A stretch of DNA of 64,000 nucleotides from Paraglaciecola sp. GTDB taxonomy: Bacteria; Pseudomonadota; Gammaproteobacteria; Enterobacterales; Alteromonadaceae. The translations under genes and the position numbers were made by a program. The notes below the pieces were generated by a model. That model saw nothing but the letters and a program-made list of their open reading frames with translations, was not told the origin of the DNA and ran no database searches. The number at the start of each line of letters is the position of its first letter. Within the stretch, counting starts at the first letter, position 1. The stretch spans positions 19,686 to 83,685 of the forward strand of contig JAACSL010000021.1 in the NCBI GenBank assembly GCA_009993955.1. Direction: 5' to 3'. Below, in pieces: positions 1 to 8,952 of the stretch.

Positions 1-1559
1 ACTACTTCGGCGGTGATCCAGGTACTGCTCATGTTATTCATGGTTTTGGCATGGGCGCCTCAATAGTTGCCCTGTTTTCTCGTGTTGGCGGTGGCATATT
101 CACCAAGAGTGCGGATGTAGGTGCTGATTTAGTTGGTAAGATTGAAGCGGGCATACCAGAAGATGACCCGCGTAACCCTGGCGTTATCGCTGACAACGTG
201 GGTGATAACGTTGGCGATGTCGCTGGTATGGGTTCAGATATTTTTGAATCTTATTGCGGTGCCATGATCGCCACCATAGCCATCGCGTCTACCATGGCGA
301 TGAGTGCCTTAGGCGCGCAGGAATCATTGATGTTTTTACCCCTCGCATTGGCGTCAACAGGTCTATTATGCTCCGTAGCCGGCATCATTCTGGTCAAGCT
401 CATGTCAGCCAATAAACCTGAAGTGGCATTGCGGGCTGGCACTATATCTGCCGCGGTTATTTTTATTGCGGCTGCCTACTTTGTGATCGCCAAGCTAGGG
501 ATTAATGATCATGTGTGGTGGTCGGTAGTCGCCGGTGCCGTAGGTGGCATTATCATAGGTTTAGTCACCGAGTATTACACCGCCTCAACGCCCGTACGAA
601 AGATTGCTGAAGCGGGGCAAACAGGCCCTGCTACGGTGATGATCACCGGTTTGTCAGTGGGTATGCAATCAGTGGTCATCCCCGTTTTGACGATATGTGC
701 CATTATTTTTGCTTCCACTCAGCTTTCTGGTCTTTATGGTGTCGGAATAGCGGCTGTCGGGATGTTAGCCACGGTGGGTATCACTATGGCAATTGACGCT
801 TATGGCCCTGTGGCAGATAACGCTGGCGGTATAGCTGAAATGGCCGGGCTGGGTAAAGAAACAAGGGATATAACCGATTCACTCGACGAGTTGGGTAATA
901 CAACTGCGGCCATTGGTAAAGGCTTTGCGATTGGTGCGGCAGCGCTAGCCGCCCTCGCTATAATCGCGGCGTTTATTGAGACTTTAAATGTTCACCATTC
1001 AGGTTTTAGCTTGAATTTGGGGAATCCCATGGTGTTAATTGGCTTGTTTATTGGTGGTGTACTGCCGTTTTTAATCGCCTCGATTACCATGACCGCAGTG
1101 GGTGATGCCGCCTTTGAAATGATCCAAGAAATTCGGCGCCAGTTTCGTGAAATTAAAGGTTTGATGGAAGGCACAGCGGAACCGGATACCGCGCGTTGTG
1201 TTGATATTGCCACTAAAGCCGCTCTGAAAAAAATGATCCTGCCGGGCGTCATTGCTGTCGCCGTGCCACCCTTGGTTGGTTTTGGTCTAGGCGCTCACGC
1301 ACTAGGAGGCATGTTGGGTGGCGCTTTATTGGGTTGTGTATTGCTCGCTCTGATGATGGCCAATGCCGGTGGAGCCTGGGACAATGCTAAAAAATACGTG
1401 GAAAAAGGCAACCTTGGTGGCAAGGGTTCACCTGTGCATGCTGCGACAGTGGTGGGTGATACTGTGGGTGATCCATTTAAAGATACTTCGGGACCGGCGA
1501 TGAACATTCTGATCAACGTGATGGCAATCGTCAGTTTGGTCATTGCTCCATTACTGTGA
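1..1559 (+). CDS. hppA: Membrane-bound pyrophosphatase, K+-dependent type (5' end outside window)
   Basis: Ion-pumping inorganic pyrophosphatase of the inner membrane; it hydrolyses PPi and exports H+ or Na+. The reading frame is open from the first bases of the window, so the N-terminus is missing. Visible family motifs are [10 protein letters not shown] followed by [20 protein letters not shown] (PPi/Mg binding) and, near the C-terminus, [15 protein letters not shown]. The sequence [10 protein letters not shown] carries Ala and Gly where K+-independent enzymes carry Lys and Thr (GNTTKATTKG), so this belongs to the K+-stimulated class. Whether it moves H+ or Na+ cannot be decided here. A hairpin terminator follows the stop codon. 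Confidence 0.95.
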   Translation, partial: YFGGDPGTAHVIHGFGMGASIVALFSRVGGGIFTKSADVGADLVGKIEAGIPEDDPRNPGVIADNVGDNVGDVAGMGSDIFESYCGAMIATIAIASTMAMSALGAQESLMFLPLALASTGLLCSVAGIILVKLMSANKPEVALRAGTISAAVIFIAAAYFVIAKLGINDHVWWSVVAGAVGGIIIGLVTEYYTASTPVRKIAEAGQTGPATVMITGLSVGMQSVVIPVLTICAIIFASTQLSGLYGVGIAAVGMLATVGITMAIDAYGPVADNAGGIAEMAGLGKETRDITDSLDELGNTTAAIGKGFAIGAAALAALAIIAAFIETLNVHHSGFSLNLGNPMVLIGLFIGGVLPFLIASITMTAVGDAAFEMIQEIRRQFREIKGLMEGTAEPDTARCVDIATKAALKKMILPGVIAVAVPPLVGFGLGAHALGGMLGGALLGCVLLALMMANAGGAWDNAKKYVEKGNLGGKGSPVHAATVVGDTVGDPFKDTSGPAMNILINVMAIVSLVIAPLL

Positions 1560-1586
1560 TCCCAAATCACCAAAAGCTAGCATCAG

Positions 1587-1611
1587 CCGCCAGATTTTCT
1601 GGCGGTTTTTT
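1587..1611 (+). terminator. Rho-independent terminator after hppA
   Basis: Perfect 8-bp stem (CCGCCAGA / TCTGGCGG) with a 3-nt loop followed by six T, starting 28 bases after the hppA stop codon. Confidence 0.85.
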
Positions 1612-1776
1612 ATGCGCTTAGTTTAATGCACACAAGATTAATGCAGCTAAGTGCTACTTAAGCGAGCGGGAGAACTAGAAATGGGGCACAGGCTGCGGCA
1701 CCCCATTGTGATTCACTAGTGCTGATTTGCATCAAAATCGTGTAAAGCGCTCACCCATTCTTGATATACGAGGCCA

Positions 1777-2742
1777 TCAGTAATAGCTTAAACAGGCTTG
1801 AACTTCTTCTTTTGAACCCAGTAAAACCGGCACTCGCTGGTGGATCTCTGTTGGCATCACTTCCATAATCCGCCCATTGCCTGTCTCGGCCATGCCACCC
1901 GCTTGCTCCATCAAAAAAGCCATAGGATTGGCCTCATAAAGCAAACGCAATTTACCGGGAATGTGCGGATTGCGTTTATCGAAGGGGTACATAAAAATAC
2001 CACCACGGCACAATACACGATGAATATCACCCACCATGGCGGCCACCCAGCGCATATTATAATCTTTGCCACGAGGGCCTTCTTCACCAGCAATTAAGTC
2101 TTTGACATACTGTTGGATTGGCTCTTCCCAATGACGTTGATTTGAGGTGTTAATCGCAAACTCTGCGGTTTGCTCTGGCACCTTGACGTTGGCTTTCGTC
2201 AATAGAAAACCACCATGGGTTTTATCCAGCGTATACAGATGGGTGCCACGTCCTGTGGTCATCGCTAACATGGTTGATGGGCCATACAAAACATAACCGG
2301 CGGCAACCATTTGTGTACCTGGTTGGATAAAGGCTGACGGATCATCCGGCTTCATCCACTGGGGCGCATGAGCAATGGAAAAAATCGTACCAATCAAACT
2401 ATTGATATCAGTATTTGACGACCCGTCAAGGGGGTCGAAACTGACTAAATATTTGCCGTCCGGATGACAAGGCACAACATGATCTTCTTCTTCAGACGAA
2501 ATAGCTTTGACGTAGCCGGAATCTTTTAAGATATCTTTGAGAATTTGATTGGATATCACGTCTAGTTTTTTCTGCGTTTCACCTTGGACGTTTTCACTCA
2601 ATGTTGAGCCTAATACCCCTGCCAAAGCGCCCTGACTTACCCGGAAGGCAATTTCTTTACAGCCAGCTAGGAGTGTTCTAATCAGTAAAATGAGCTCCAT
2701 CGGAGCGCCGTCATCCTGAAGTTGTGAGTTTAAACGTTTCAT
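1777..2742 (-). CDS. fbp: Fructose-1,6-bisphosphatase, class I
   Basis: Gluconeogenic enzyme that hydrolyses fructose-1,6-bisphosphate to fructose-6-phosphate in the cytosol. The 321-residue length fits bacterial class I enzymes. The metal/substrate motif FDPLDGSSN is at residues 102-110, with an acidic EEE cluster at 84-86. It starts with ATG, has an AAGG-type ribosome site about 12 bases upstream, and is divergent from mpl across a 245-bp gap; the fbp/mpl neighbourhood is also found in enteric bacteria. No sign of damage. Confidence 0.97.
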   Translation of the reverse strand: MKRLNSQLQDDGAPMELILLIRTLLAGCKEIAFRVSQGALAGVLGSTLSENVQGETQKKLDVISNQILKDILKDSGYVKAISSEEEDHVVPCHPDGKYLVSFDPLDGSSNTDINSLIGTIFSIAHAPQWMKPDDPSAFIQPGTQMVAAGYVLYGPSTMLAMTTGRGTHLYTLDKTHGGFLLTKANVKVPEQTAEFAINTSNQRHWEEPIQQYVKDLIAGEEGPRGKDYNMRWVAAMVGDIHRVLCRGGIFMYPFDKRNPHIPGKLRLLYEANPMAFLMEQAGGMAETGNGRIMEVMPTEIHQRVPVLLGSKEEVQACLSYY

Positions 2743-2987
2743 TTATGGTTTTTACCTTATGTGTGCGTGTAGGGTGGTGTGGTAGCGGCTTGTTATTAGA
2801 AAAAATGACCGTCAACCGAGTTGGATTGTAACTGCTATAAAAATAAAACTCAGCATGCGAATTCGATTCTTTGTGAATCGCCGCACATTAATTGGCATTT
2901 GAACTAAATTAAATTTGCACTTGGCATTGGGTTGCAAGGCCTCCTTCTGATAGGCTACAGCCCAATTTGACTTTAGCAACACAGTCT

Positions 2988-4334
2988 ATGCATATACACA
3001 TTCTTGGCATTTGCGGCACGTTCATGGGCGGTATTGCCGCTATTGCAAGCTCTTTAGGTCACCATGTTACTGGCGCAGACAGTAATGTTTATCCTCCAAT
3101 GAGCACCCAGCTCGAAGGCTTAGGGATAGCGTTGACTGAAGGTTTCGACATCAATCAATTCAATCCTCAACCCGATCTTGTGATCATTGGTAATGCCTTA
3201 TCACGTGGTAACAGTGCGGTGGAATATGTATTGGATCGCAACATTCCCTACATCAGTGGCCCTCAGTGGCTGTTAGAAAATGTATTGAAAGACAGGTGGG
3301 TATTGGCCGTAGCAGGTACACATGGCAAAACCACTACATCGAGCATGTTAGCTTGGATCCTCGAGTACGCAGGCATGGCGCCAGGATTTTTAATTGGTGG
3401 TATTCCGCAAAATTTTGGTGTCTCGGCACGCCTAGGAGAAAGTCCTTTTTTTGTGATTGAAGCCGACGAATACGACAGTGCTTTTTTTGATAAACGTTCT
3501 AAGTTTGTGCACTACCGGCCTCGCACTGTTGTACTCAACAATTTGGAGTTTGACCACGCGGATATTTTTACCAATCTCGGGGAGATTCAAAAACAATTTC
3601 ATCATTTAATCCGCACGGTTCCAAATAACGGCCTAGTACTGACCCCACATCAAGACCCCAACTTGACTAAAGTCTTGGATATGGGCTGTTGGACACCCGT
3701 GCAGTTTTATGGGAAAGACTGGCAAGTGGGCGACATCAGTGCCGATGGCAGTGAATTCGAGGTGATGTTAAAAGGCGAAAGCCAAGGCAAAGTAACATGG
3801 CAATTACAAGGTCGGCATAATATTAATAACGCGATGATGGCCATTGCCGCAGCACGCCACGCAGGGGTTGATACACCCATCGCAATTGACGCTATTAGTC
3901 GTTTTATCAATACCAAAAGACGCATGGAAGTGCTGGGTGTAGTCAATGACATTACGGTATATGACGATTTTGCTCATCACCCCACCGCTATCGCGACAAC
4001 CCTGGAAGGCTTACGCGCAAAAGTCGGGGAGCAACGTATCCTTGCTGTTTTGGAACCTCGCTCCAACACCATGAAAATGGGCGTGCACAAAGATACGCTG
4101 CCTCTTTCTTGGTCAGCAGCTAATCAGGTTTTTGTATTTGAACCGGGTAATTTAAGTTGGTCAATGGATGAACTATTGGCCAAAAGCCCGGTGACCGCGT
4201 TGCTTTATAAAGATTTAAGTATGTTAGTTAAATCGATTGTAACTTATGCCAAACCGGGTGATCACATTGTGATCATGAGCAACGGTGGTTTTGGTGGTAT
4301 CCACCAAAAATTACTGGAACAATTAACCAAGTAA
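2988..4334 (+). CDS. mpl: UDP-N-acetylmuramate:L-Ala-gamma-D-Glu-meso-DAP ligase
   Basis: Peptidoglycan-recycling Mur ligase that joins recovered murein tripeptide directly to UDP-MurNAc in the cytosol. The N-terminus MHIHILGICGTFMGG is the Mpl hallmark, the ATP-binding GTHGKTTT is at residues 110-117, and the family-typical EADEYDSAFFDKRSK follows. The frame could extend upstream to a TTG at 2967, but alignment to the usual start favours ATG 2988 (448 aa; E. coli Mpl is 457). No strong ribosome site is visible for either start. Functionally it connects with the muropeptide-scavenging cluster 11 kb downstream. Confidence 0.95.
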   Translation: MHIHILGICGTFMGGIAAIASSLGHHVTGADSNVYPPMSTQLEGLGIALTEGFDINQFNPQPDLVIIGNALSRGNSAVEYVLDRNIPYISGPQWLLENVLKDRWVLAVAGTHGKTTTSSMLAWILEYAGMAPGFLIGGIPQNFGVSARLGESPFFVIEADEYDSAFFDKRSKFVHYRPRTVVLNNLEFDHADIFTNLGEIQKQFHHLIRTVPNNGLVLTPHQDPNLTKVLDMGCWTPVQFYGKDWQVGDISADGSEFEVMLKGESQGKVTWQLQGRHNINNAMMAIAAARHAGVDTPIAIDAISRFINTKRRMEVLGVVNDITVYDDFAHHPTAIATTLEGLRAKVGEQRILAVLEPRSNTMKMGVHKDTLPLSWSAANQVFVFEPGNLSWSMDELLAKSPVTALLYKDLSMLVKSIVTYAKPGDHIVIMSNGGFGGIHQKLLEQLTK

Positions 4335-4390
4335 GTTAAAGCGACATCTGTTGTTTAACTCTTCCTTTTACTCACTATAAAGAGCTGTTT

Positions 4391-5185
4391 ATGAATATAA
4401 AATCTCCTCATCTACCCAGTTTATTCATGGCGCTGGGCTGTTTGCTTAGCTGCAATCAAGCCATGGCTTGGGGGCAAAATGGCCATCGTGTTACTGGGGC
4501 TATCGCTGAGCAATATTTAAGTGCTGAAGCCAAAGCGGCTGTGGCGCATCTGCTACCCAATGAAAACCTAGCCGAGGCATCAACCTATGCTGACGAAATG
4601 CGCGCCGACCCGGACGTTTTTTGGCAAAAAACGTCTTATCCTTGGCACTTTGTGACGGTACCAGATGGCAAGACCTACAGCGAAGTAGGGGCACCAGAGG
4701 TGGGGGATGCCTACACAGCATTGCAGCGTTTTAGCGGCGTGTTAAAAGACCCCGCCAGCAGTGTTGCCGACAAACAGTTAGCGTTACGCTTTATCGTGCA
4801 CATCATCGGTGACTTACATCAACCGCTACATGTTGGCAATGGCACGGATAAGGGTGGCAATGATGTGAAATTAAAATTCTTCTGGAATGACAGTAACTTA
4901 CACAGCGTGTGGGATACAGGATTGATTGAGCAACGTGATTTGTCCTACACAGAGTGGACTGATTTTCTTGGTAAAAAAATATCGAGTGAACAAGCAAGTA
5001 AGTGGATGGAGAGTGACCCCTTGGTATGGATTGCCGAGAGCGCCGCTATCCGCCAAAACATTTATCCAGACTCCGATAACTTGTCTTGGAGCTACCTGTA
5101 CCAACAAACACCGACAATTAAAATGCGTTTGCAAATGGCGGGTTTAAGAATTGCCGCCTATCTGAATGCTTTGTATAAAAAATAA
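4391..5185 (+). CDS. S1/P1-type zinc-dependent nuclease, secreted
   Basis: Extracytoplasmic single-strand nuclease of the S1/P1 family (three Zn2+ ions), probably used to degrade external nucleic acids for phosphate or nucleosides. It has an N-terminal signal peptide of about 26 residues ending in AMA; cleavage there exposes Trp as residue 1 in WGQNGHRV, and in this family the mature N-terminal Trp binds zinc. Other zinc-site motifs are PWHFVTVP, HIIGDLHQPLHVGNG with DKGGND, and NLHSVWDTGLI. At 264 aa it has the usual bacterial length. It lies 56 bp after mpl and may be co-transcribed with it. Confidence 0.93.
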   Translation: MNIKSPHLPSLFMALGCLLSCNQAMAWGQNGHRVTGAIAEQYLSAEAKAAVAHLLPNENLAEASTYADEMRADPDVFWQKTSYPWHFVTVPDGKTYSEVGAPEVGDAYTALQRFSGVLKDPASSVADKQLALRFIVHIIGDLHQPLHVGNGTDKGGNDVKLKFFWNDSNLHSVWDTGLIEQRDLSYTEWTDFLGKKISSEQASKWMESDPLVWIAESAAIRQNIYPDSDNLSWSYLYQQTPTIKMRLQMAGLRIAAYLNALYKK

Positions 5186-5244
5186 CAAGGTCTGAGCAAA
5201 ATGAGCATGCCCTGCAGCAGTCGGTTGCTGACAGGGCACAGCAC

Positions 5245-6309
5245 CTACTGATGATAAGGCTTGCTATAGCGATGCACCGCATCAACAAATACTTTGGCAT
5301 GATCAGGTGGTACATCGAGATGGATGCCGTGGCCTAAATTAAATACATGGCCAGTACCTGAACCAAAGCCCTGAAGGATATGTTGCACCTCTTGCTCAAT
5401 GCGCGCTGGCTCAGCGTATAACATTGAGGGGTCCATATTGCCTTGCAATGCCACTTTATCCCCGACGCGGCGTTTGGCGTCAGCAATATCAATAGTCCAG
5501 TCCAAACCAAGTGCATCACAGCCAGTGGCAGCCATCGCCTCTAACCACTGGCCTCCATTTTTGGTGAATAAGGTCACAGGTACTTTACGACCGTCATGTT
5601 CCCGCGTCAGCCCAGCAACAATTTTATGCATATATTGCAGCGAAAAATCTTGGTAATCGCGTGGCGATAATACCCCGCCCCACGTATCAAAAATCATCAC
5701 AGATTGAACACCGGCGGCAATTTGCGCGTTCAGATATAAGGTCACTGAGTCGGCTAATTTATCAAGTAACAAATGCAAGGCTGCAGGTTCACTAAAGCCC
5801 ATCTTTTTAATCTTTGTGAAGGCTTTGCTTGAGCCGCCTTCCACCATGTAAGTAGCCAAGGTCCAAGGGCTACCTGAAAAACCAATCAAGGGCACGCTAC
5901 CTTTGAGGTTTTTGCGAATGGTTCGAACAGCATTCATCACATACCCCAACTCCATTTCTGGGTCTGGAATTGGCAGTTTTTGAATATCTTGGAGACTGGT
6001 CAATGGTCTTTCGAAACGCGGACCCTCGCCGTTTTCGAAATACAAACCCAGCCCCATGGCATCTGGAATCGTTAATATGTCAGAAAACAAAATTGCGGCA
6101 TCGAGATCAAAACGCCGCAGAGGTTGAAGGGTTACTTCGCAGGCTAACTCCGCATTTTTGCATAGGCTCATGAAATCCCCTGCTTCAGCGCGAGTTGCTT
6201 TGTACTCTGGTAAATAGCGGCCGGCTTGGCGCATCATCCACACGGGTGTCACGTCTACTGGCTGACGCAATAAGGCGCGCAAATAGCGGTCATTTTCGAG
6301 TTGTTGCAT
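5245..6309 (-). CDS. hemE: Uroporphyrinogen decarboxylase
   Basis: Cytosolic haem-pathway enzyme converting uroporphyrinogen III to coproporphyrinogen III. At 354 aa it has full family length. The N-terminal signature [15 protein letters not shown] is near residue 20 and [17 protein letters not shown] is mid-protein. The ATG is preceded by a good ribosome site (GAGGAAA, spacing about 4). It lies downstream of nudC on the same strand, as in E. coli (nudC-hemE), but here a 236-bp gap with its own + strand promoter and terminator separates them. Confidence 0.97.
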   Translation of the reverse strand: MQQLENDRYLRALLRQPVDVTPVWMMRQAGRYLPEYKATRAEAGDFMSLCKNAELACEVTLQPLRRFDLDAAILFSDILTIPDAMGLGLYFENGEGPRFERPLTSLQDIQKLPIPDPEMELGYVMNAVRTIRKNLKGSVPLIGFSGSPWTLATYMVEGGSSKAFTKIKKMGFSEPAALHLLLDKLADSVTLYLNAQIAAGVQSVMIFDTWGGVLSPRDYQDFSLQYMHKIVAGLTREHDGRKVPVTLFTKNGGQWLEAMAATGCDALGLDWTIDIADAKRRVGDKVALQGNMDPSMLYAEPARIEQEVQHILQGFGSGTGHVFNLGHGIHLDVPPDHAKVFVDAVHRYSKPYHQ

Positions 6310-6412
6310 AGTTTCCTCATGCGGCTAAGCCAGCAAACACGGTAAAAAGGGCGCCATTGTAGCGACTTTACCTCGTGATAAAAGCCCTAATCCGGCTAAT
6401 TTCGTCAAAAAC

Positions 6413-6441
6413 TTGCAATCCCGCAGCGCTGTTGCTATAAC
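6413..6441 (+). promoter_or_regulatory. Strong sigma70-type promoter with no ORF downstream
   Basis: A -35 TTGCAA (6413-6418), 17-nt spacer and -10 TATAAC (6436-6441) preceded by TGC, i.e. an extended -10 as well. It points rightward into an ORF-free stretch that ends at a terminator, so it most likely drives a small RNA. Confidence 0.6.
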
Positions 6442-6447
6442 AACTAC

Positions 6448-6531
6448 GCGAAAGCATCCCAAGACCAAGAAGCTCGTTGACGAGACCACAAGACGCTAAA
6501 ATATTCAAACCCCACGATTGTGGGGTTTTTT
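6448..6531 (+). ncRNA. Candidate small RNA between hemE and nudC
   Basis: Predicted transcript of about 84 nt, starting about 7 nt after a near-consensus promoter and ending in an intrinsic terminator. It has no start codon with an ORF of useful length. The body is purine/CA-rich with repeated AAGAC/GAGACC elements and a small CTCG-TTGA-CGAG hairpin (6473-6484), then an AU-rich single-stranded stretch before the terminator stem. That layout (accessible 5' region, AU-rich patch, terminator with U tail) resembles Hfq-dependent trans-acting sRNAs. It matches no sRNA family I can recall; the call is inference from signals only. Confidence 0.5.
6508..6531 (+). terminator. Intrinsic terminator of the candidate sRNA
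   Basis: Stem AACCCCAC / GTGGGGTT with loop GATT followed by T6, oriented to stop + strand transcription. The T run exists only on the + strand side, so it is not an obvious terminator for nudC, which is on the other strand. Confidence 0.8.
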
Positions 6532-6545
6532 ATGCCTGACACATT

Positions 6546-7367
6546 TTAACTGAGGCTTTGCTGGATTTCTTGCACCGTGTGTTGAATCAATTGTCCAGCA
6601 ATAGATAAAGTGGGTGGGGTATTGGGGAGTTCATCGTGTTTAAACCACTGCGCACAAATAATCTCTTTACCATCAACCTCAATGTCGCCTTCAGCATAGT
6701 CAGCTAAAAAACCCACCATCAGTGAGTGCGGGAAGGGCCAAGGTTGACTCCCAAAGTAACGTAAATTTTTTATTTTAACGCCAACCTCTTCAAATACTTC
6801 ACGATGGACTGCTTGTTCTAAGGTTTCACCGCTCTCCACAAATCCGGCTAAGGTAGAATACATTTGACGACTTTGATGGGCTTTGCCCTGCGCTAATAGC
6901 AGGCAATGTTGATGGCGAATAGCGACGATAATGCAGGGAGAAATACGTGGATAACAACGATGCTGACAACGACTGCATTGCAGCGCCATTTCCCAATCAA
7001 TTTGCCGCATGGTTGCACCACACTGCCCACAAAAACGGTGAGTACGCATAAACAAGGCAATTTGCCAAGCGCGCGCCACAATACCAAATAGTTCCTCATC
7101 TACTTGCATCAGCAAAGCGCGCATACTTACTGCCGTTATAGAATCATCATCAACACGCTCGTTACCCATATCAACCAATAAACAAGGGCGTTGTCTGTAT
7201 TCACCTACTTTGACAATCTGATCTTGATAAGCATGCGCAAACGAAAGTTCTTGCCATGTGCGTTCAAATTGCCCAACTTGCCCACTGATCTGGAGTAATT
7301 TGTCACCACTTACCACCAACCATATCGCGATTTGGTCTGCTTCGATCTTAATATTTTGTTCAATCAT
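6546..7367 (-). CDS. nudC: NAD+/NADH pyrophosphatase (RNA NAD-decapping) NudC
   Basis: Nudix hydrolase that cleaves NAD(H) to NMN(H) and AMP; in E. coli it also removes NAD caps from RNA. A zinc ribbon is formed by Cys113, 116, 131 and 134. The full Nudix box, with its REVFEEVGV core, spans residues 175-197, followed by the NudC-specific SQPWPFPHS motif. The frame can extend to a GTG at 7418 (290 aa), but the ATG at 7367 (273 aa) is closer to the family's usual length of about 260 aa. The short N-terminal extension remains uncertain; no clear ribosome site favours either. Confidence 0.93.
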   Translation of the reverse strand: MIEQNIKIEADQIAIWLVVSGDKLLQISGQVGQFERTWQELSFAHAYQDQIVKVGEYRQRPCLLVDMGNERVDDDSITAVSMRALLMQVDEELFGIVARAWQIALFMRTHRFCGQCGATMRQIDWEMALQCSRCQHRCYPRISPCIIVAIRHQHCLLLAQGKAHQSRQMYSTLAGFVESGETLEQAVHREVFEEVGVKIKNLRYFGSQPWPFPHSLMVGFLADYAEGDIEVDGKEIICAQWFKHDELPNTPPTLSIAGQLIQHTVQEIQQSLS

Positions 7368-7678
7368 GCATGCATCAAAAAATATTGTGTAAAAATGAAG
7401 AGTAACACAGATATTCACGAAGCCGGATCGTTCTGTGAATGCTGGATTACGTGAAAATTGCCACCATGGAAAAATAGATAATTCAACGAAATATACGCAA
7501 CAAGTCGCAAATTGCTCAGATTAACTTCGAGGAAACAGTCAGGTCTTTTCGCGCACTGTGCATGTCTCTAAAAAAATACACTTAAAATGCACCATTCAGC
7601 TGAATGACTGCTACGATTTGACTAATAAATGCATGAAAAAGTGCTACTATTGGGGCGTGAATCATTTGGGAATATTTT

Positions 7679-8113
7679 GTGACTAATATTGATATACACG
7701 TGAACAATGCACGCAAGTTTTGTGAAGACAGAGGCGCGAGGTTTACGTTATTGCGTGAAAAAGTTTATGCCCTGCTGCTGCTGCAGGAAAAAGCCACTGG
7801 GGCTTACGAGTTACTGGATGCCTTAAAACTCACTGAGGCAGGCGCTAAACCAGCCACCATTTATCGAACACTGGATTTTTTATTGGAATTCGGTTTGGTG
7901 CATAAGTTGGAATCCACCAATTCATTTGTGGCATGCCATCATTTTGATTGCAAACATCCCGTACAGTTTCTAATTTGCGACAGTTGCGGAGAAGTACAAG
8001 AAATTCAATCTGCTGGTTTAAAAGAAACCCTAGACAAACAAGCCCAGTCTCTGGGCTTTAAAGTTGACACACAAACAATTGAAGCACATGGCACCTGTTC
8101 AGCTTGTCAATAG
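7679..8113 (+). CDS. zur: Fur-family zinc uptake regulator
   Basis: Zinc-responsive DNA-binding repressor (Zur subgroup of Fur). A winged helix occupies residues 15-75 (PATIYRTLDFLLEFGLVHK is the recognition region). The HHFDCKH metal site is near 87-93, and structural Cys pairs are at 100/103 and 140/143. The pattern HPVQFLICDSCGEVQE fits Zur better than Fur, which usually has DHDH-type motifs. Length is 144 aa. It starts with GTG; an extended -10 (TGCTACTAT, 7642-7650) lies 29 bases upstream, suggesting a short leader. No zinc-uptake genes lie nearby. Confidence 0.85.
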   Translation: MTNIDIHVNNARKFCEDRGARFTLLREKVYALLLLQEKATGAYELLDALKLTEAGAKPATIYRTLDFLLEFGLVHKLESTNSFVACHHFDCKHPVQFLICDSCGEVQEIQSAGLKETLDKQAQSLGFKVDTQTIEAHGTCSACQ

Positions 8114-8174
8114 TGAACCCAGTTAAACATTCGACAATTAAACCACCAAATTCGCATAAGGAAAGCCAACTTTT

Positions 8175-8639
8175 ATGAATGCAGAATTCATCAATCCGTT
8201 TATTACTGCCTTGTTAAACGTGTTTAGCACGATGGCTCAAACTGAACTTACGCCAGGAAAACCGCAGAAAAAAAATGATGATGTGGCTGGCGGAGATATC
8301 TCTGGTTTGATCGGTATGGTGGGCGACAATATTCAGGGCTCTTTATCCATCTCTTTTGATGAGGGCTTAGTATTGGAAGTCATGCATAAAATGTTAGGTG
8401 AAAAGCCCACCAGCCTTAATGCCGACGTGAAAGACATGGTGGGTGAATTAACCAATATGATCTGTGGTGGTGCAAAAAATGAACTCAGTCAAAAGGGTTA
8501 CGAATTTGGAATGGCTACTCCCATGGTTGTGTCTGGCAAAAACCACACAGTTAACCACCAAGTAGATGGTAAAAAGCTGATGATGCCATTTATTCATAAG
8601 ACCGGTAAGTTGTATTTGGAAATGTGTTTTAATAAGTAG
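8175..8639 (+). CDS. CheX-like chemotaxis phosphatase
   Basis: Member of the CheC/CheX/FliY family, which dephosphorylates CheY-P-type receivers. The catalytic ExxN motif is present (E91-LTN94) within MVGELTNMICGGAKNELS. Length is 154 aa, with no signal peptide or membrane segment. It has a good ribosome site (AAGGAAAG) and follows zur by 61 bp. No chemotaxis or response-regulator gene lies in the window, so it is an orphan; the partner receiver is unknown. Confidence 0.85.
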   Translation: MNAEFINPFITALLNVFSTMAQTELTPGKPQKKNDDVAGGDISGLIGMVGDNIQGSLSISFDEGLVLEVMHKMLGEKPTSLNADVKDMVGELTNMICGGAKNELSQKGYEFGMATPMVVSGKNHTVNHQVDGKKLMMPFIHKTGKLYLEMCFNK

Positions 8640-8707
8640 TACAAAAGTGATTAAAATGAGCAAGATGGCGTAAATTTTGCTGAACTCGTTATAACAATAA
8701 ACAAGCA

Positions 8708-8741
8708 GGATTAACAATAATTGTCTTAATTATGTTAATCC
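8708..8741. repeat. Long imperfect inverted repeat in the ompA upstream region
   Basis: Arms GGATTAAC...GTTAATCC extend inward through ATAATT/AATTAT with one bulged base, giving about 14 bp of pairing around a 5-nt loop. It lies in the 313-bp gap between the cheX-like gene and the OmpA gene. No T run follows on either strand, so it is not a standard terminator; it could be an operator or an mRNA structure in a long leader. The rest of the gap is AT-rich and shows no gene. Confidence 0.5.
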
Positions 8742-8952
8742 CTGAAAAAACAGTATGTTAAAATATCGCTTAGGTAGATAAACAATTCTTAAGACCGATG
8801 AGTAACAAATACTTATTCAAGAATTGGCAAAACCCTAATAATGGCAGTCTGTTATTTGCAACATTCTCACAATTATTAAATAATTCATGAACTAACGCAG
8901 ATAAAACGGTAGTTTACCTTTGGAACACATCTCAATACGAAAGGAAGTAAAG

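Noticed and set aside
2967..2987. TTG start extending mpl by seven codons
   Set aside because: Family proteins begin at the MHIHILG-type Met, and no ribosome site supports the longer form.
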